This document shows, one piece after another, positions 1 through 9,269 of a stretch of 64,000 nucleotides of DNA. The stretch covers positions 124,001-188,000 of the forward strand of contig NZ_QTUC01000001.1 in NCBI RefSeq assembly GCF_003386795.1, in the 5' to 3' direction. Position 1 is the stretch's first letter. Every line of letters starts with the position of its first letter. Under the pieces are notes generated by a model. It made no database searches, was not told where the DNA came from, and worked only from the letters and a program-made list of their open reading frames with translations. The DNA comes from Thermasporomyces composti. Lineage in GTDB: Bacteria; Actinomycetota; Actinomycetes; Propionibacteriales; Actinopolymorphaceae. The translations under genes were made by a program, and so were the position numbers.

Positions 1-942
1 GCGCCCCTCGCTCGCGGACGCCGTTGCCAGCCCGGTCTGCTCGGTCTGTTCAGGTTGACCAGCTTGGTCAGGCCGCTGGTCGGTTCGCTCAGCCCGCTCG
101 GTCCGCTCCGTCTCCTCGGTCGGCTCGGTGACCACCTCGCGACCCGGACGAAGGCGAGCCGACACGACGATGTAGACGACAGCGGCGAGGAAGACGACGA
201 TCGACGTCCAGACGTTCAGACGCAACCCAGCGATGTGGTTGACGGGGTCGATGCGGAGGTACTCGATCCAGCCTCGGCCCGCCGTGTACCCCGCGACGTA
301 CAAGGCGAACGCCCGTCCGTGACCGAGCCGGAACCGTCGATCGGCCCAGATGACCAAGCCAGCGACCCCGACGTTCCACAGGAACTCGTACAGGAAAGTG
401 GGGTGGAAGGCCTCGTACTGCTCGTACCCGTCCGGACGGTGCTCGGGATCGATCCGCAGACCCCAGGGCAGGGACGTGGGCGCCCCGAACAACTCCTGGT
501 TGAACCAGTTCCCCCACCGACCGATGGCCTGGGCGAGCACGACGCCGGGCGCGGCCGCGTCCGCCATCGCCGGCAGCGGGATCCCCCGGCGCCGGCACGC
601 GATCCAGGCGCCGACCGCGCCGAGCGCGACACCGCCCCAGATGCCCAGGCCTCCCTCCCAGACCGCGAAGACCCGCCAGGGGTCCCGACCCGGGCCGAAG
701 TAGAGCTGGTAGTCGGTGATGACGTGGTAGAGGCGGGCGCCCACGAGGCCGAACGGCACCGCCCAGACGGCGATGTCGGCGACGGTCCCGGGGTTGCCTC
801 CACGCGCGACCCAGCGACGGTTGCTGAGCCACACGGCGACGACGACCCCGGCGATGATGCACAGGGCGTACGCGCGGATCGGCACCGGCCCGAGATGCCA
901 GACACCCTCCGACGGACTGGGGATCAACGCGTGAATCAACAT
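1..942 (-). CDS. lgt: Prolipoprotein diacylglyceryl transferase (3' end outside window)
   Basis: Integral membrane enzyme that transfers diacylglycerol from phosphatidylglycerol to the lipobox cysteine of prelipoproteins. 314 residues are visible and the reading frame runs off the window edge without a stop. Seen: GARLYHV around 68-74, the Lgt signature GRWGNWFNQE at 141-150, HPTFLYE at 180-186 and several hydrophobic segments. The last ~45 visible residues form a T/E/R/Q-rich hydrophilic tail, as in many actinobacterial Lgt proteins. The ATG was chosen because GAGGAG lies about 10 nt upstream and the protein begins at the usual family N-terminus. It lies downstream of trpA and the redox pair on the same strand, a common actinobacterial neighbourhood. 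Confidence 0.95.
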   Translation of the reverse strand, partial: MLIHALIPSPSEGVWHLGPVPIRAYALCIIAGVVVAVWLSNRRWVARGGNPGTVADIAVWAVPFGLVGARLYHVITDYQLYFGPGRDPWRVFAVWEGGLGIWGGVALGAVGAWIACRRRGIPLPAMADAAAPGVVLAQAIGRWGNWFNQELFGAPTSLPWGLRIDPEHRPDGYEQYEAFHPTFLYEFLWNVGVAGLVIWADRRFRLGHGRAFALYVAGYTAGRGWIEYLRIDPVNHIAGLRLNVWTSIVVFLAAVVYIVVSARLRPGREVVTEPTEETERTERAERTDQRPDQAGQPEQTEQTGLATASASEGR

Positions 943-1046
943 GCGCGGAGTGCTCCTCGGAAGCGGAGTGCTCCTGAACAGGAGTCCCGGACGGGGCCTG
1001 GCCGGGAGAGGCGACCTACCCGAGGGGGCGACTTACCGGAGGGACC

Positions 1047-1820
1047 CTACTCGCGTCCCGACCGCTTGGCGAGCGCGTCGTCGATGACCAGCCGAAGACC
1101 CGGGGCGGTCATGTCCTGCGGCTGCAGTGGCTCCCCACCGTTGACGAAGACGGTCGGCGTCCCCGTCACACCTCGGTCAGTGGCGGTCTGGTCGATCGAG
1201 CGGACCCACTCCTCGAACTTGCCCCGACGCACACACGAGCGGAAGGACCCGTCGGACAGTCCGACAGAGCTACCCAGCTCCGTCAGCAGGTCCACCGTCC
1301 AGTCCTGACGGAAGTTGGTGTAGAGCGCGTCGTGCAGCTCCGGTCCCTTCCCGGCGTCGGCAGCGCAGGCGAACGCGTTGGCCGCGAGCTCCGTCGGCCG
1401 CCCGAACGACGACAGCGTCACCGGGTAGTAGACGACCCGCACCTTGCCACTGTCGACCTGCTCCTTGAGGTAGTCCGAGACGGCGGCCTCGAAGTCGCGG
1501 CAGTGGGGGCAGAGGAAGTCCTCGAAGACTTCCACGGTGACCGGGGCGTTCTCCTTGCCGATTGCGATCCCGTTGCCCATACCGACGGGCTTCGCGCGTT
1601 CCTGGACGTTGCGGGTGTACCCGTGCGCCACACCCGCCGGGACGTCGGAGCCAGAGTCGACCTTGGACCGCTGCCACTGAACGACGCCGGCGATCGCGAC
1701 CACGACCACGACGACCACCAGAGCGATGAGCAGGCGCAGCCTGTTCTCGCGGCGCCGCGCCTCGGCGGCCTGCCGTGCGCGCTCGGCGCGCAAGGCCTCA
1801 CGGGCGGACTTCTTGCTCAT
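1047..1820 (-). CDS. Membrane-anchored DsbA-family thiol oxidoreductase
   Basis: 257 aa. A charged N-terminus is followed by one transmembrane helix (about 29-48) and an extracytoplasmic thioredoxin-fold domain. The active-site CPHC is at 104-107 and the cis-proline TPT at 221-223. The residues C-P-H-C indicate an oxidising or isomerising DsbA-like enzyme (Thioredoxin_4 type). Its start codon overlaps the stop of the upstream MauE/DoxX-like gene by 4 nt, so the two are translationally coupled and probably act as a pair, with the membrane protein exchanging electrons with the thioredoxin domain. The physiological substrate cannot be read from sequence. Confidence 0.85.
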   Translation of the reverse strand: MSKKSAREALRAERARQAAEARRRENRLRLLIALVVVVVVVAIAGVVQWQRSKVDSGSDVPAGVAHGYTRNVQERAKPVGMGNGIAIGKENAPVTVEVFEDFLCPHCRDFEAAVSDYLKEQVDSGKVRVVYYPVTLSSFGRPTELAANAFACAADAGKGPELHDALYTNFRQDWTVDLLTELGSSVGLSDGSFRSCVRRGKFEEWVRSIDQTATDRGVTGTPTVFVNGGEPLQPQDMTAPGLRLVIDDALAKRSGRE

Positions 1821-2374
1821 TCCTCTCCCCGATCAAGGTCCTCGCCGCTGGAGGAGGGCCGTGACATCGCCGAGCTGAGCGCGAACCGGCCGGGGCCGAC
1901 CACGGCCAGCCACCCGGCGGCCACCATCAGGCCGATGTCGCGAAGAATCTCCTCCAGGTATCGCGTTTCGCCCGGCTCGACCGGACCTCCACCACCGAAG
2001 CAGCCGCAGTCGATCGACAGTCCTCGAGCCCAGACCGAGGCGACTCCGATGACGAAGGCCAGCATGAGCACCCCTGACGCCACCGCGGCGATCCGGGTGG
2101 CAACCCCGACGATCAAGGCGATCGCCAGGACCAGCTCCACGAATGGAAGCGTGTAGGCGACCGCGGCGTCCACGCCGTGCGGAAGCAGCTGGTACGCCCG
2201 GACCGCCCGCACCTGCTCGGCCGGCGATTGACTGAGCTTGGCGATCGCGGCCACCACGAGCACGCCTCCGAGCACCAGGCGCGCCAGGACCGAGATCCAC
2301 GGCGTGACCACCGCGAGCCGAGACGGAGCGGCGGTGCCGGACGCGGGCTCCGCGTGGACGTCCGTTTTGCTCAC
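1817..2374 (-). CDS. MauE/DoxX-like redox membrane protein
   Basis: 185 aa with about four transmembrane helices (first about 25-45). The motif CGCFGGGG near residue 124 provides two conserved cysteines at the membrane face. This pattern is typical of the MauE/DoxX family, which works with thioredoxin-like partners in disulfide relay or methylamine dehydrogenase maturation. The 4-nt overlap with the downstream DsbA-like gene supports a two-component redox module. No mau structural genes are present, so a general cell-surface thiol-redox role is more likely than methylamine metabolism; this is inferred. Confidence 0.75.
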   Translation of the reverse strand: MSKTDVHAEPASGTAAPSRLAVVTPWISVLARLVLGGVLVVAAIAKLSQSPAEQVRAVRAYQLLPHGVDAAVAYTLPFVELVLAIALIVGVATRIAAVASGVLMLAFVIGVASVWARGLSIDCGCFGGGGPVEPGETRYLEEILRDIGLMVAAGWLAVVGPGRFALSSAMSRPSSSGEDLDRGEE

Positions 2375-2704
2375 CGAACAACTCCTTGCCGCGCCGCAGA
2401 CGACCTGGTGGCGGAGGGGGGCACCTTGTCCACGCGAGCCGGGCGCGCGTCAAGGGCGTGGGAACACCCCACGAGGATACTGGCCGCCCGCCACCCGCCA
2501 TGGACGCCGACGCGGCGACGTGTCGGCCCGCCCGCCAACCCGCCCGACGTCGCCACCGAGGTCGTCATAGGGGTCGTCACAGGCCACCTCACCGTACCGA
2601 ACGGGCGAGCGACGGAGGTCGGTTCAACGGTCACGGTCGGACAACTATGCCCAGGTGGCCGGAAGTTCCCGGCCTGAGGCGATCTCGCCCGACTCGGCCG
2701 CAGG
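2375..2704. other. 330-bp intergenic stretch after trpA
   Basis: It separates the trpA stop from the MauE-like gene. It holds one short GC hairpin close to trpA (listed separately). No protein start with a good ribosome site and no clear promoter were found. Open frames here have actinobacterial shadow composition (R/P/A-rich) and cross the neighbouring genes. Confidence 0.5.
2657..2674 (-). terminator. Possible trpA-distal hairpin
   Basis: Perfect 6-bp inverted repeat GGCCGG/CCGGCC with a 6-nt loop, 30-48 nt after the trpA stop. There is no T-run, as is usual in actinobacteria. It is short, so it may only attenuate read-through into the redox pair and lgt. Confidence 0.35.
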
Positions 2705-3505
2705 TCACCCGACACGTCGCCGAACTCCGGCGGACAGGTCACGAGCCAGGTCACGCACCGCGGCGACACCGGACTCCACGTCCGGCGCGTCGAGGACCCG
2801 GCGCACGAACGCCGAGCCCACGATGACGGCGTCCGCGTACGACGCCACCTCTGCCGCCTGGTCGGCGTTCGAGACACCCAGGCCGACGCCGATCGGCAAC
2901 GAGGTCGCCGCGCGGGTGCGGGCCACCAGCTCCGGTGCGACCGCGGAGGTGTGCTCCCGCGCCCCGGTCACGCCCATCACGGACGCCGCGTAGACGAAGC
3001 CACGGCAAGCGCTGACGGTGATCTTGATCCGTTCCGGCGATGAGGAGGGCGCCACCAAGAAGACGCGGTCCAGCCCGGTGGCGTCCGAGGCGGCGATCCA
3101 CTCCCCCGCCTCCTCGGGGATGAGGTCGGGCGTGATCAAGCCCGAGCCGCCCGCCGCCGCCAGGTCACGCGCGAACCGCTCGACGCCATACCGCTCGATG
3201 GGGTTCCAGTACGTCATGAGCACAGCGGGGACCCCGAGGGACGCGACGGCCTCGACGGTCCGCAAGACGTCTCGGGTCCGGATGCCACCCCGCAGCGCCT
3301 GGTCGGCCGCCATCTGGATGGTGGGGCCGTCCATCACCGGGTCGGAATAGGGCAGCCCTACCTCGATCAGGTCGACACCGCCCTCGACCATCGCGCGGAA
3401 CGCGGCGATGGCGCCGTCGTAGCTGGGGAACCCGGCGGGCAGGTATCCCACCAGGACGCCTCGGCCCTCCTCGCGGGCCTTGTCGAAGACCGGCGTGACG
3501 CTCAT
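2705..3505 (-). CDS. trpA: Tryptophan synthase alpha subunit
   Basis: 266 aa, normal family length. It cleaves indole-3-glycerol phosphate to indole and glyceraldehyde-3-phosphate in the alpha2beta2 complex. The catalytic glutamate lies in [12 protein letters not shown] (E48) and the catalytic aspartate is D59 (VMDG). The phosphate-binding glycines GVGLGVSN and VIVGSAFV are present toward the C-terminus. The ATG at 3505 overlaps the trpB stop by 4 nt, which discards the much longer reading frame that begins inside trpB. Last gene of the trpCBA block. Confidence 0.97.
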   Translation of the reverse strand: MSVTPVFDKAREEGRGVLVGYLPAGFPSYDGAIAAFRAMVEGGVDLIEVGLPYSDPVMDGPTIQMAADQALRGGIRTRDVLRTVEAVASLGVPAVLMTYWNPIERYGVERFARDLAAAGGSGLITPDLIPEEAGEWIAASDATGLDRVFLVAPSSSPERIKITVSACRGFVYAASVMGVTGAREHTSAVAPELVARTRAATSLPIGVGLGVSNADQAAEVASYADAVIVGSAFVRRVLDAPDVESGVAAVRDLARDLSAGVRRRVG

Positions 3506-4743
3506 CGCTCGCCCCGATCCGCCTCGAGCAGCCCGAACCACCGGGCGGCGGTGTCCATGTCCTTGTCGCCCCGTCCGGACAGGTTGACGACGATGACGGC
3601 GTCCGGACCGAGCTCCTTGGCGACGCGAAGCGCGCCAGCCACCGCGTGCGCCGACTCGATCGCCGGGATGATCCCCTCGGTACGGGTGAGCAGCCGGAAC
3701 GCCTCCATCGCCTCGGCGTCGGTCACCGGCTCGTAGCTCACCCGACCGGTGTCGTGCAGCCAGGCGTGCTCCGGGCCGACCCCCGGATAGTCCAGCCCGG
3801 CCGAGATCGAGTGGCTCTCGATGGTCTGGCCGTCCTCGTCCTGCAGGACGTAGGACCGCGCGCCGTGGAGGACGCCAACCTGCGCGGCGGTGATCGTCGC
3901 GGCGTGCCGCCCGGTCTCGACACCCTCGCCACCGGCCTCGAAGCCGTAGAGCCGGACCGTCTCGTCGGGAATGAAGGCGGTGAACATGCCGATCGCGTTG
4001 GACCCTCCCCCGACGCAAGCGCAGACCGCGTCCGGTAGCCGGCCGATCAGCTCGAGGACCTGCGCACGCGTCTCGTCGCCGATGCCCCGGCAGAAGTCCC
4101 GAACCATGACGGGGAACGGGTGCGGCCCACCGACCGAGCCGATGAGGTAGTGGGTGTGGTCGACGGTGGCCACCCAGTCCCGCAGCGCCTCGTTCATCGC
4201 GTCCTTGAGGGTGCGGCTCCCTGTGGTGACGGGGACGACCTCGGCGCCCAGCATGCGCATCCGGGCGACGTTGAGCGCCTGCCGCCGGGTGTCCTCCTCG
4301 CCCATGTAGACGCGGCACTCCAGGTCGAGGTAGGCGGCCGCGGTCGCGCTGGCCACGCCGTGCTGGCCGGCACCGGTCTCGGCGATGATGCGGGTCTTGC
4401 CCATGCGCTTGGTGAGCAGCGCCTGCCCGAGGACGTTCCGGATCTTGTGCGCGCCGGTGTGGTTGAGGTCCTCCCGCTTGAGCAGGATGCGCGCACCGGC
4501 CGCCTCGGACAGCCGTTGGGCGTCGTAGAGGAGGCTGGGCAGACCCGCGTACTCCCGCAGCATTCGGTCGAACTCGGCGGTGAACGCGGGATCGGCCATG
4601 GCTTCCTGGCGCGCCGCGTCGAGCTCCTCCAACGCCGCGATCAGGGCCTCCGGCACGAACCGCCCACCGAAGCGCCCCCAGTGCCCGCGCTCGTCAGGGC
4701 CGGTGGGCGACGTGGTGGGAGGGTGGGTGGCCAGGTCTGTCAT
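3502..4743 (-). CDS. trpB: Tryptophan synthase beta subunit
   Basis: 413 aa. PLP enzyme that joins indole and serine. The PLP lysine is K100 in [11 protein letters not shown], the indole-site glutamate lies in AETGAGQHG, and the phosphate loop GGGSNAIG is near residue 247. It overlaps trpC and trpA by 4 nt on each side, so the three genes form one translationally coupled unit. The N-terminal ~20 residues before [10 protein letters not shown] are variable, as in other actinobacterial TrpB1 proteins. Confidence 0.98.
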   Translation of the reverse strand: MTDLATHPPTTSPTGPDERGHWGRFGGRFVPEALIAALEELDAARQEAMADPAFTAEFDRMLREYAGLPSLLYDAQRLSEAAGARILLKREDLNHTGAHKIRNVLGQALLTKRMGKTRIIAETGAGQHGVASATAAAYLDLECRVYMGEEDTRRQALNVARMRMLGAEVVPVTTGSRTLKDAMNEALRDWVATVDHTHYLIGSVGGPHPFPVMVRDFCRGIGDETRAQVLELIGRLPDAVCACVGGGSNAIGMFTAFIPDETVRLYGFEAGGEGVETGRHAATITAAQVGVLHGARSYVLQDEDGQTIESHSISAGLDYPGVGPEHAWLHDTGRVSYEPVTDAEAMEAFRLLTRTEGIIPAIESAHAVAGALRVAKELGPDAVIVVNLSGRGDKDMDTAARWFGLLEADRGER

Positions 4744-5555
4744 GGCGTCTCTCGGTCGTAGTAGAGGGCTGGGTGCGCGCCAGCCGCCACGAGGTCCGCG
4801 ACGGCCGCGCGAGGGTCCTTGCCGGTGACCAGGCTCTCACCGACGAGGACGGCGTGGGCACCGGCCCGCGCGTACTCGATCACGTCGTGTGGACCACGGA
4901 TGCCGGACTCGGCGATCTTGATGATGCCGTCGGGAATCTTCGGCGCGAGTCGGGCGAAGGCGGTGCGGTCGACTTCGAGGGTCTTCAAGTTGCGGGCGTT
5001 GATCCCGATGATCCGCGCCCCGGCGTCGACGGCCCGCTCGACCTCCTCCTCAGTGTGGCACTCGACGAGCGGGGTGAGGCCGATCGACTCGGCTCGCTCG
5101 ATGAGTCCGATGAGGGCGTTTTGCTCCAGCGCGGCGACGATGAGGAGTACCAGGTCGGCGCCGTAGGCGCGGGCCTCCCACAGCTGGTAGCTACTCACCA
5201 CGAAGTCCTTGCGCAGCACCGGGATGTCCACCATCGCCCGGACCGCGCGGAGATCATCGATCGAGCCGCCGAACCACCGCCGCTCGGTGAGCACGCTGAT
5301 GGCGGCCGCGCCACCCGCTTGGTAGTCGACGGCGAGCGCGGCGGGGTCGGCGATCGCGGCGAGGGCGCCCTTGCTCGGGCTCGCGCGTTTGACTTCGGCG
5401 ATGACCGCCACACCCTCCCGCCGGAGGGCCGGCAGCGGGTCGATCGCGTACGGCAGCTGCGCGACTCTCGCCTTGAGATCCTCGATCGAGACTCTCGCCT
5501 GGCGCTCGGCTAGGTCGGCTCGCACGCCGTCGAGGATGTCGTCGAGGACGCTCAC
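4740..5555 (-). CDS. trpC: Indole-3-glycerol phosphate synthase
   Basis: 271 aa TIM barrel. It converts CdRP to indole-3-glycerol phosphate. The signature [11 protein letters not shown] (around 54-64) and the [21 protein letters not shown] and SGIRGPHD segments are visible. It starts at GTG with GGAAGGG about 9 nt upstream. It is the first gene of trpCBA here; in many actinobacteria it follows the HGxxPAAW gene directly, whereas here that gene is about 15.7 kb away. A separate trpF is absent from the window, in keeping with PriA supplying that step. Confidence 0.97.
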   Translation of the reverse strand: MSVLDDILDGVRADLAERQARVSIEDLKARVAQLPYAIDPLPALRREGVAVIAEVKRASPSKGALAAIADPAALAVDYQAGGAAAISVLTERRWFGGSIDDLRAVRAMVDIPVLRKDFVVSSYQLWEARAYGADLVLLIVAALEQNALIGLIERAESIGLTPLVECHTEEEVERAVDAGARIIGINARNLKTLEVDRTAFARLAPKIPDGIIKIAESGIRGPHDVIEYARAGAHAVLVGESLVTGKDPRAAVADLVAAGAHPALYYDRETP

Positions 5556-5816
5556 GCGGTCAGTCCCTTCCTGCGCGGGCTACGGAGCATGGTCGGCCCG
5601 ATGCGCGGGCCGCCAAGCTCAGGACGTGGCCAGCGTAACGACGCCTCGTGGCCCACCTGACACCGGATGGGTCGATCAGCCCTCGTCGCCCGATGGCGTT
5701 CCTCCGAGAACGGCACGACGGTCCGGGGGGGGGCAGATCCCATCACGGCGACCGACCCGCCCCGCGCGACACGTCGCGCGCTGCCGGATGTCACCTGGAC
5801 GCGGTCGAGAGCGCGC

Positions 5817-5842
5817 GACGTCAGGAGGCGACGTCAGGAGGC
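5817..5842. repeat. Tandem 13-bp duplication
   Basis: The unit GACGTCAGGAGGC is present twice head-to-tail (5817-5829 and 5830-5842) in the noncoding region before trpC. It looks like a recent local duplication. No function is apparent. Confidence 0.8.
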
Positions 5843-5876
5843 ATTGTCGGCAGCGGGCCCTGGTGTCGGACGGCGT

Positions 5877-5904
5877 CGAGGGCCAGACAGCGAGGGCCAG
5901 ACAG
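5877..5904. repeat. Tandem 14-bp duplication
   Basis: The unit CGAGGGCCAGACAG is perfectly repeated at 5877-5890 and 5891-5904, immediately beside the terminator hairpin at 5908-5931 and 35 bp from the other tandem duplication. Confidence 0.8.
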
Positions 5905-5907
5905 GGC

Positions 5908-5931
5908 CGAGGGCCCACGTCGGGGCCCTCG
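5908..5931 (-). terminator. Hairpin terminator after the RDD gene
   Basis: Perfect 9-bp stem CGAGGGCCC/GGGCCCTCG with a 6-nt loop, starting 45 nt beyond the RDD gene stop. It should insulate trpCBA from the upstream island. No T-tract is present. Confidence 0.6.
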
Positions 5932-5975
5932 ACACGGGACAACGGGTGCCTTGAGGCGACGACCGTGGCGCTCGG

Positions 5976-6860
5976 TCAGACCCGCACGACCAGGGTGTGC
6001 ATGATCTTGTCGGTGAACGTCTGTCGCTTCTTGTCCCACAGCGGCCACAGGTACCCGACGTAGATCGGAAGAGCGTCGAGGACGTGGCAGAAGGCGCGCA
6101 GGAGGCACCAGAGCCCGCCGATCGGCTGACCGTCAGTCTCTCGGACCAGCTTGATGCCCAGGACCTGCTTGCCGATGGTCTGACCCTTACCGCCCTGCCG
6201 AATGCAGTAGTTCCAGATGAACAGGCCCAAGGTGATCAGACTCAGCAGGTTGAGCAGCAGCGGGCTGCCGTTGCCTGTCACGAGCAAGACGTTCGCCACG
6301 ATCGAGGGGGGTGCCACGACGAGGACGTCGATGAGGGTGGCGCCCACCCGCTGCAGCCACGAGCCCAGCATGTCAGGGCTGGGAGCGGCATACGGGCTGG
6401 CCTGCGCGTACGGCCCGTAGGGTGCGACCTGGCCGTACTGCTGCTGGGCGTAGCCGTACTGACCGTACGGCTGCTGTCCGTAGCCGGGGTAGGGCTGGTG
6501 GGCGTAGGCCTGCTGGCCCTGGGCGTACTGTCCGTGACCCTGGTGCGCGTACGGCTGCTGGGCATAGCCGTACTGACCGTACGGCTGCTGGACGTAACCC
6601 TGCTGGCCGTAGCCCTGCTGCTGTCCGTAACCCGGCTGCGCGTAGGCTTGCTGGCCGTAGCCCGGCTGCGCGTATCCCTGGTAGCCGTACGGCTGGCCGT
6701 AGCCGGGCTGCTGATGGGGCTGGCCGTAGCTCTGGCCGTACTGCTGCTGCCCGTACGCACCCGGCTGGCCGTACTCGCCCGGACCGTAGGGCTGCCCGCT
6801 GCTGGTCGGCTGCCCCTGCTCGTGCGCATCGGAGCCCGTGGGCGGGTTCGGCGTACTCAC
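5976..6860 (-). CDS. RDD-domain membrane protein with Y/G/Q-rich repeat domain
   Basis: 294 aa. Residues ~20-165 are an almost pure low-complexity domain of imperfect YGQ, GYGQP, GYAQ and QPYGQ units. The C-terminal ~130 residues are an RDD domain with hydrophobic segments: [14 protein letters not shown] holds the conserved R and D, and a second conserved D lies in [16 protein letters not shown] proteins are poorly understood, and some act as ion antiporters. The repeat region faces the cytosol and is prion-like in composition. Followed by a strong hairpin; divergent from the DUF2752 gene. Confidence 0.85.
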   Translation of the reverse strand: MSTPNPPTGSDAHEQGQPTSSGQPYGPGEYGQPGAYGQQQYGQSYGQPHQQPGYGQPYGYQGYAQPGYGQQAYAQPGYGQQQGYGQQGYVQQPYGQYGYAQQPYAHQGHGQYAQGQQAYAHQPYPGYGQQPYGQYGYAQQQYGQVAPYGPYAQASPYAAPSPDMLGSWLQRVGATLIDVLVVAPPSIVANVLLVTGNGSPLLLNLLSLITLGLFIWNYCIRQGGKGQTIGKQVLGIKLVRETDGQPIGGLWCLLRAFCHVLDALPIYVGYLWPLWDKKRQTFTDKIMHTLVVRV

Positions 6861-7130
6861 AACCGTGCTCCATTCTCGGTGTGTGAACGAACGCGGAGCA
6901 GGCTAGCGACCTACAACGTCGCTGAAAACTGGCAGCGCCGCGAGTCGCCACCGTCGGCCAGCTCCACCGCCGGTCGCCGGTGGACTCCTCCTGGCGAGCC
7001 GCCGGGGGAGACCCTCCGCGAGGCAGGACAACACGCACCGATGACGCTTCGCCCCGACCACCGGGTCGCTTCGTAGGCTCCGGGAGACCGCGCCCACGGA
7101 AAAAGGTGACGGCGTACGTACGGTGGTGGT

Positions 7131-7595
7131 ATGGCCGACGCCCCGGACTCGCCAGAGGCCGTTGAGCACACGCTTCCCTCCGGCGTCCCCTCCGATGCCA
7201 CCCTGGTCGGCATGGCGGTTGGCGGCGCCGGCGCGGTCGGCCTCGCGGTCCTCGCGGACGCGACCGGTGGGGCGGTCGGCGTCCCCTGTCTCCTGCGCGC
7301 CACGACCGGCCTGGCCTGCCCATTCTGCGGCGCGACCCGGATGGGAGCGGCACTGTTGCGCGGCGACCTCGGCGAGGCGCTGCGGCTCAACGCGCCCGTG
7401 CTCGTGGCCGGCCTCATGGTCGGCTACCTCTGGGTGAGCTGGGTGCTGGAGCGGCTGGGGGTCGCCCGCGCCCCGCGACCGCGGCTGACGCCACGCACCC
7501 GCCGTCTGCTCGTCCCGATCCTGGTGACGCTCGCCCTGACGTTCACGGTCGTGCGGAACCTTCCATGGGAGCCGTTCGCCGCCCTCCGCCCTTGA
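7131..7595 (+). CDS. DUF2752 membrane protein
   Basis: 154 aa. Carries the DUF2752 signature GLACPFCGATRM (around 63-74; Cys-Pro-x-Cys-Gly) after a first hydrophobic segment, and two further hydrophobic segments (about 84-104 and 123-140). The C-P-F-C pair could be redox-active or metal-binding; function unknown. DUF2752 genes are commonly found near trp genes in actinobacteria, so this one may be a native neighbour of the trp locus although it is transcribed in the opposite direction. The start is the first ATG; its ribosome site is weak. Confidence 0.75.
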   Translation: MADAPDSPEAVEHTLPSGVPSDATLVGMAVGGAGAVGLAVLADATGGAVGVPCLLRATTGLACPFCGATRMGAALLRGDLGEALRLNAPVLVAGLMVGYLWVSWVLERLGVARAPRPRLTPRTRRLLVPILVTLALTFTVVRNLPWEPFAALRP

Positions 7596-7639
7596 TCACG
7601 GATCCGGCTGGGCGAGGCTCGGTGTGCCAGGCTGACGCC

Positions 7640-7895
7640 GTGCTGGAGGAGCCAGCACACAGATCTGTGCCAGAGGCAGACCTCTCGACAGGGAGCGGAT
7701 CGGTGCCGGTCCGCGAGAACCCGGTGCGGTGGTGGTTCTGGCCGGACGCCACGGACGTGGAGAAGATCGAGGTCGGGTCGCGTCAGGCGTTTGACGGGTG
7801 GGCTGGCGTCGCCGCTCGTCGAGCGCGTCGAGGTCACCGCCGTCCGGGCCGGGGGCGCGCTCCGACGGTTCGGGGAACTCCTGGACCGGCGCTGA
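7640..7895 (+). pseudogene. Frameshifted small gene (unknown product)
   Basis: From the GTG at 7640 the frame encodes about 46 residues with strong G/C third positions, including VRWWFWPDATDVEKIEV. At about 7775-7790 this signal moves to the next frame, which continues with LVERVEVTAVRAGGALRRFG and stops with TGA at 7893-7895. The total length is 256 nt (3n+1), consistent with one inserted base. Family not recognised. A sequencing error would look the same. Little else is visible in the 396 bp between DUF2752 and rocD. Confidence 0.4.
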
Positions 7896-7991
7896 CCCGC
7901 GGGCCGGCCGGCCGGGCCCCGGTCAGGCTGGGCGAGCGCGCGCGGGTGGTGGGCGGCCGTTCCCAGTTCCGCCAGCGGGTCCCCAGTGCCG

Positions 7992-9269
7992 TCAGTGGTT
8001 GGACAGGGACGCCGCCGACAGGCCGCGCCGCCGCGCCGTCGCCAAGACGTCCGCGAGCTGGTCGACGGCCCACTCCAGGTCGGCTCGCTCCACCACGAGG
8101 GGCGGTGAGAGTCGGATGGTCGAGCCATGGGTGTCCTTGGCCAGCACACCCCGGTCGGCGAGAGCCGCGCAGACGTCCCGTCCGCTGCCCAGGGTGGGGT
8201 CCACGTCGATCCCCGCCCACAGCCCAACGCCCCGCACCTCCCGCAGGCCACGGCCGACGAGCTCGCGAAGCCGCGCGTGCAGGATCACGCCGAGCTCTCT
8301 CGCCCGTGCTTGGTAGGTGCCGTCCCGCAGCAGGTCGACGACGGCGCGACCGACCGCGCAGGCGAGCGGGTTTCCGCCGAAGGTGCTGCCGTGTTGGCCG
8401 GGTCGGAGCACCCCCAGCACGCTGGCGTCCCCGACGACCGCCGAGACCGGCAGAATCCCACCGCCGAGCGCCTTGCCGAGGATCAACAGGTCGGGGACCA
8501 CGCCTTCCAGCTCACAGGCGAACGTCGTGCCGGTGCGCCCGAGCCCGGACTGGATCTCGTCCGCGAGAAGGAGCACCCCGCGCTCGGTGCACAGCCGGCG
8601 CACCTCCGCCAGGTAGCCGCGCGGGGGCACGATGACGCCCGCCTCACCTTGGATGGGCTCGAGCAGGACAGCCACCGTGGTTTCGTCGATCGCGGCCTCG
8701 ATCGCCGCGGCGTCGCCGTACGGCACGCGTCGGAAGCCCGGCGTGTAGGGGCCGAAGTGGTCGTGGGCGTCCGGGTCATCGGAGAAGCTGACGATGGTGA
8801 GCGTGCGACCATGGAAGTTCCCGCTGGCCACGATGACGCTGGCGCGTCCATCCGGGACGCCCTTGCGCTCGTAACCCCACTTGCGAGCGACCTTGAGCGC
8901 GGTCTCGACGGCCTCCGCGCCGGTGTTCATCGGCAGCACCATCGTGTCGCCGGCGAACCCGGCGGTCCGTGTCAGGTCGACCAGCTCCGCGCAGAACGGC
9001 CCGAACTGATCGTGGTGGAAGGCCCGGCTGATCAGCGTGAGCCGCTCCAGCTGCTCTCTCGCCGCGGCGACGATGCGCGGATGCCGGTGGCCGAAGTTCA
9101 TCGCGGAGTAGCCAGCCAGGCAGTCGAGATATCGCCGCCCAGTGACATCGGTGACCCACGCCCCGTCGCCCTCGGCGATGACGACCGGCAGGGGCGCATA
9201 GTTGTGGGCGGCGAACCGCTCGGCCATCTCCACGTGAGCGGAGATCGGCGAGGTCGTGTCATTCCTCAT
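7992..9269 (-). CDS. rocD: Ornithine aminotransferase
   Basis: 425 aa from the ATG at 9269. Class-III PLP aminotransferase that converts ornithine plus 2-oxoglutarate into glutamate-5-semialdehyde plus glutamate. The N-terminal ERFAAHNYAPLPVV motif is typical of ornithine aminotransferases. The PLP aspartate lies in LLADEIQSGLGRTG and the PLP lysine in LILGKALGGG. The start overlaps the end of the amidinohydrolase gene by 11 nt (23 nt if the ATG at 9281 is used), so the genes are co-translated. Together they degrade arginine to glutamate precursors. Confidence 0.93.
   Translation of the reverse strand: MRNDTTSPISAHVEMAERFAAHNYAPLPVVIAEGDGAWVTDVTGRRYLDCLAGYSAMNFGHRHPRIVAAAREQLERLTLISRAFHHDQFGPFCAELVDLTRTAGFAGDTMVLPMNTGAEAVETALKVARKWGYERKGVPDGRASVIVASGNFHGRTLTIVSFSDDPDAHDHFGPYTPGFRRVPYGDAAAIEAAIDETTVAVLLEPIQGEAGVIVPPRGYLAEVRRLCTERGVLLLADEIQSGLGRTGTTFACELEGVVPDLLILGKALGGGILPVSAVVGDASVLGVLRPGQHGSTFGGNPLACAVGRAVVDLLRDGTYQARARELGVILHARLRELVGRGLREVRGVGLWAGIDVDPTLGSGRDVCAALADRGVLAKDTHGSTIRLSPPLVVERADLEWAVDQLADVLATARRRGLSAASLSNH

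Larger units (their letters stand above)
5556..5975. other. 420-bp region upstream of trpC
   Basis: It carries the presumed trpCBA promoter. A weak candidate minus-strand -10 (TACGCT, + positions 5632-5637) lies about 77 nt before the GTG, but no convincing -35 was found. There is a 9-nt G run at about 5730-5738 and two tandem duplications plus a strong hairpin (listed separately). I looked for a Trp-rich leader peptide with competing hairpins and found none. An 80-codon frame ending on the trpC start has no tryptophan run and no family resemblance. Confidence 0.5.

Noticed and set aside
2705-4318. 537-codon version of trpA
   Set aside because: The first 270 codons are an out-of-frame reading of trpB; TrpA begins at 3505.
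5552-5794. 80-codon frame overlapping the trpC start, possible trp leader
   Set aside because: No tryptophan-rich stretch, no competing hairpins and no homology by eye; trpC has its own good ribosome site.
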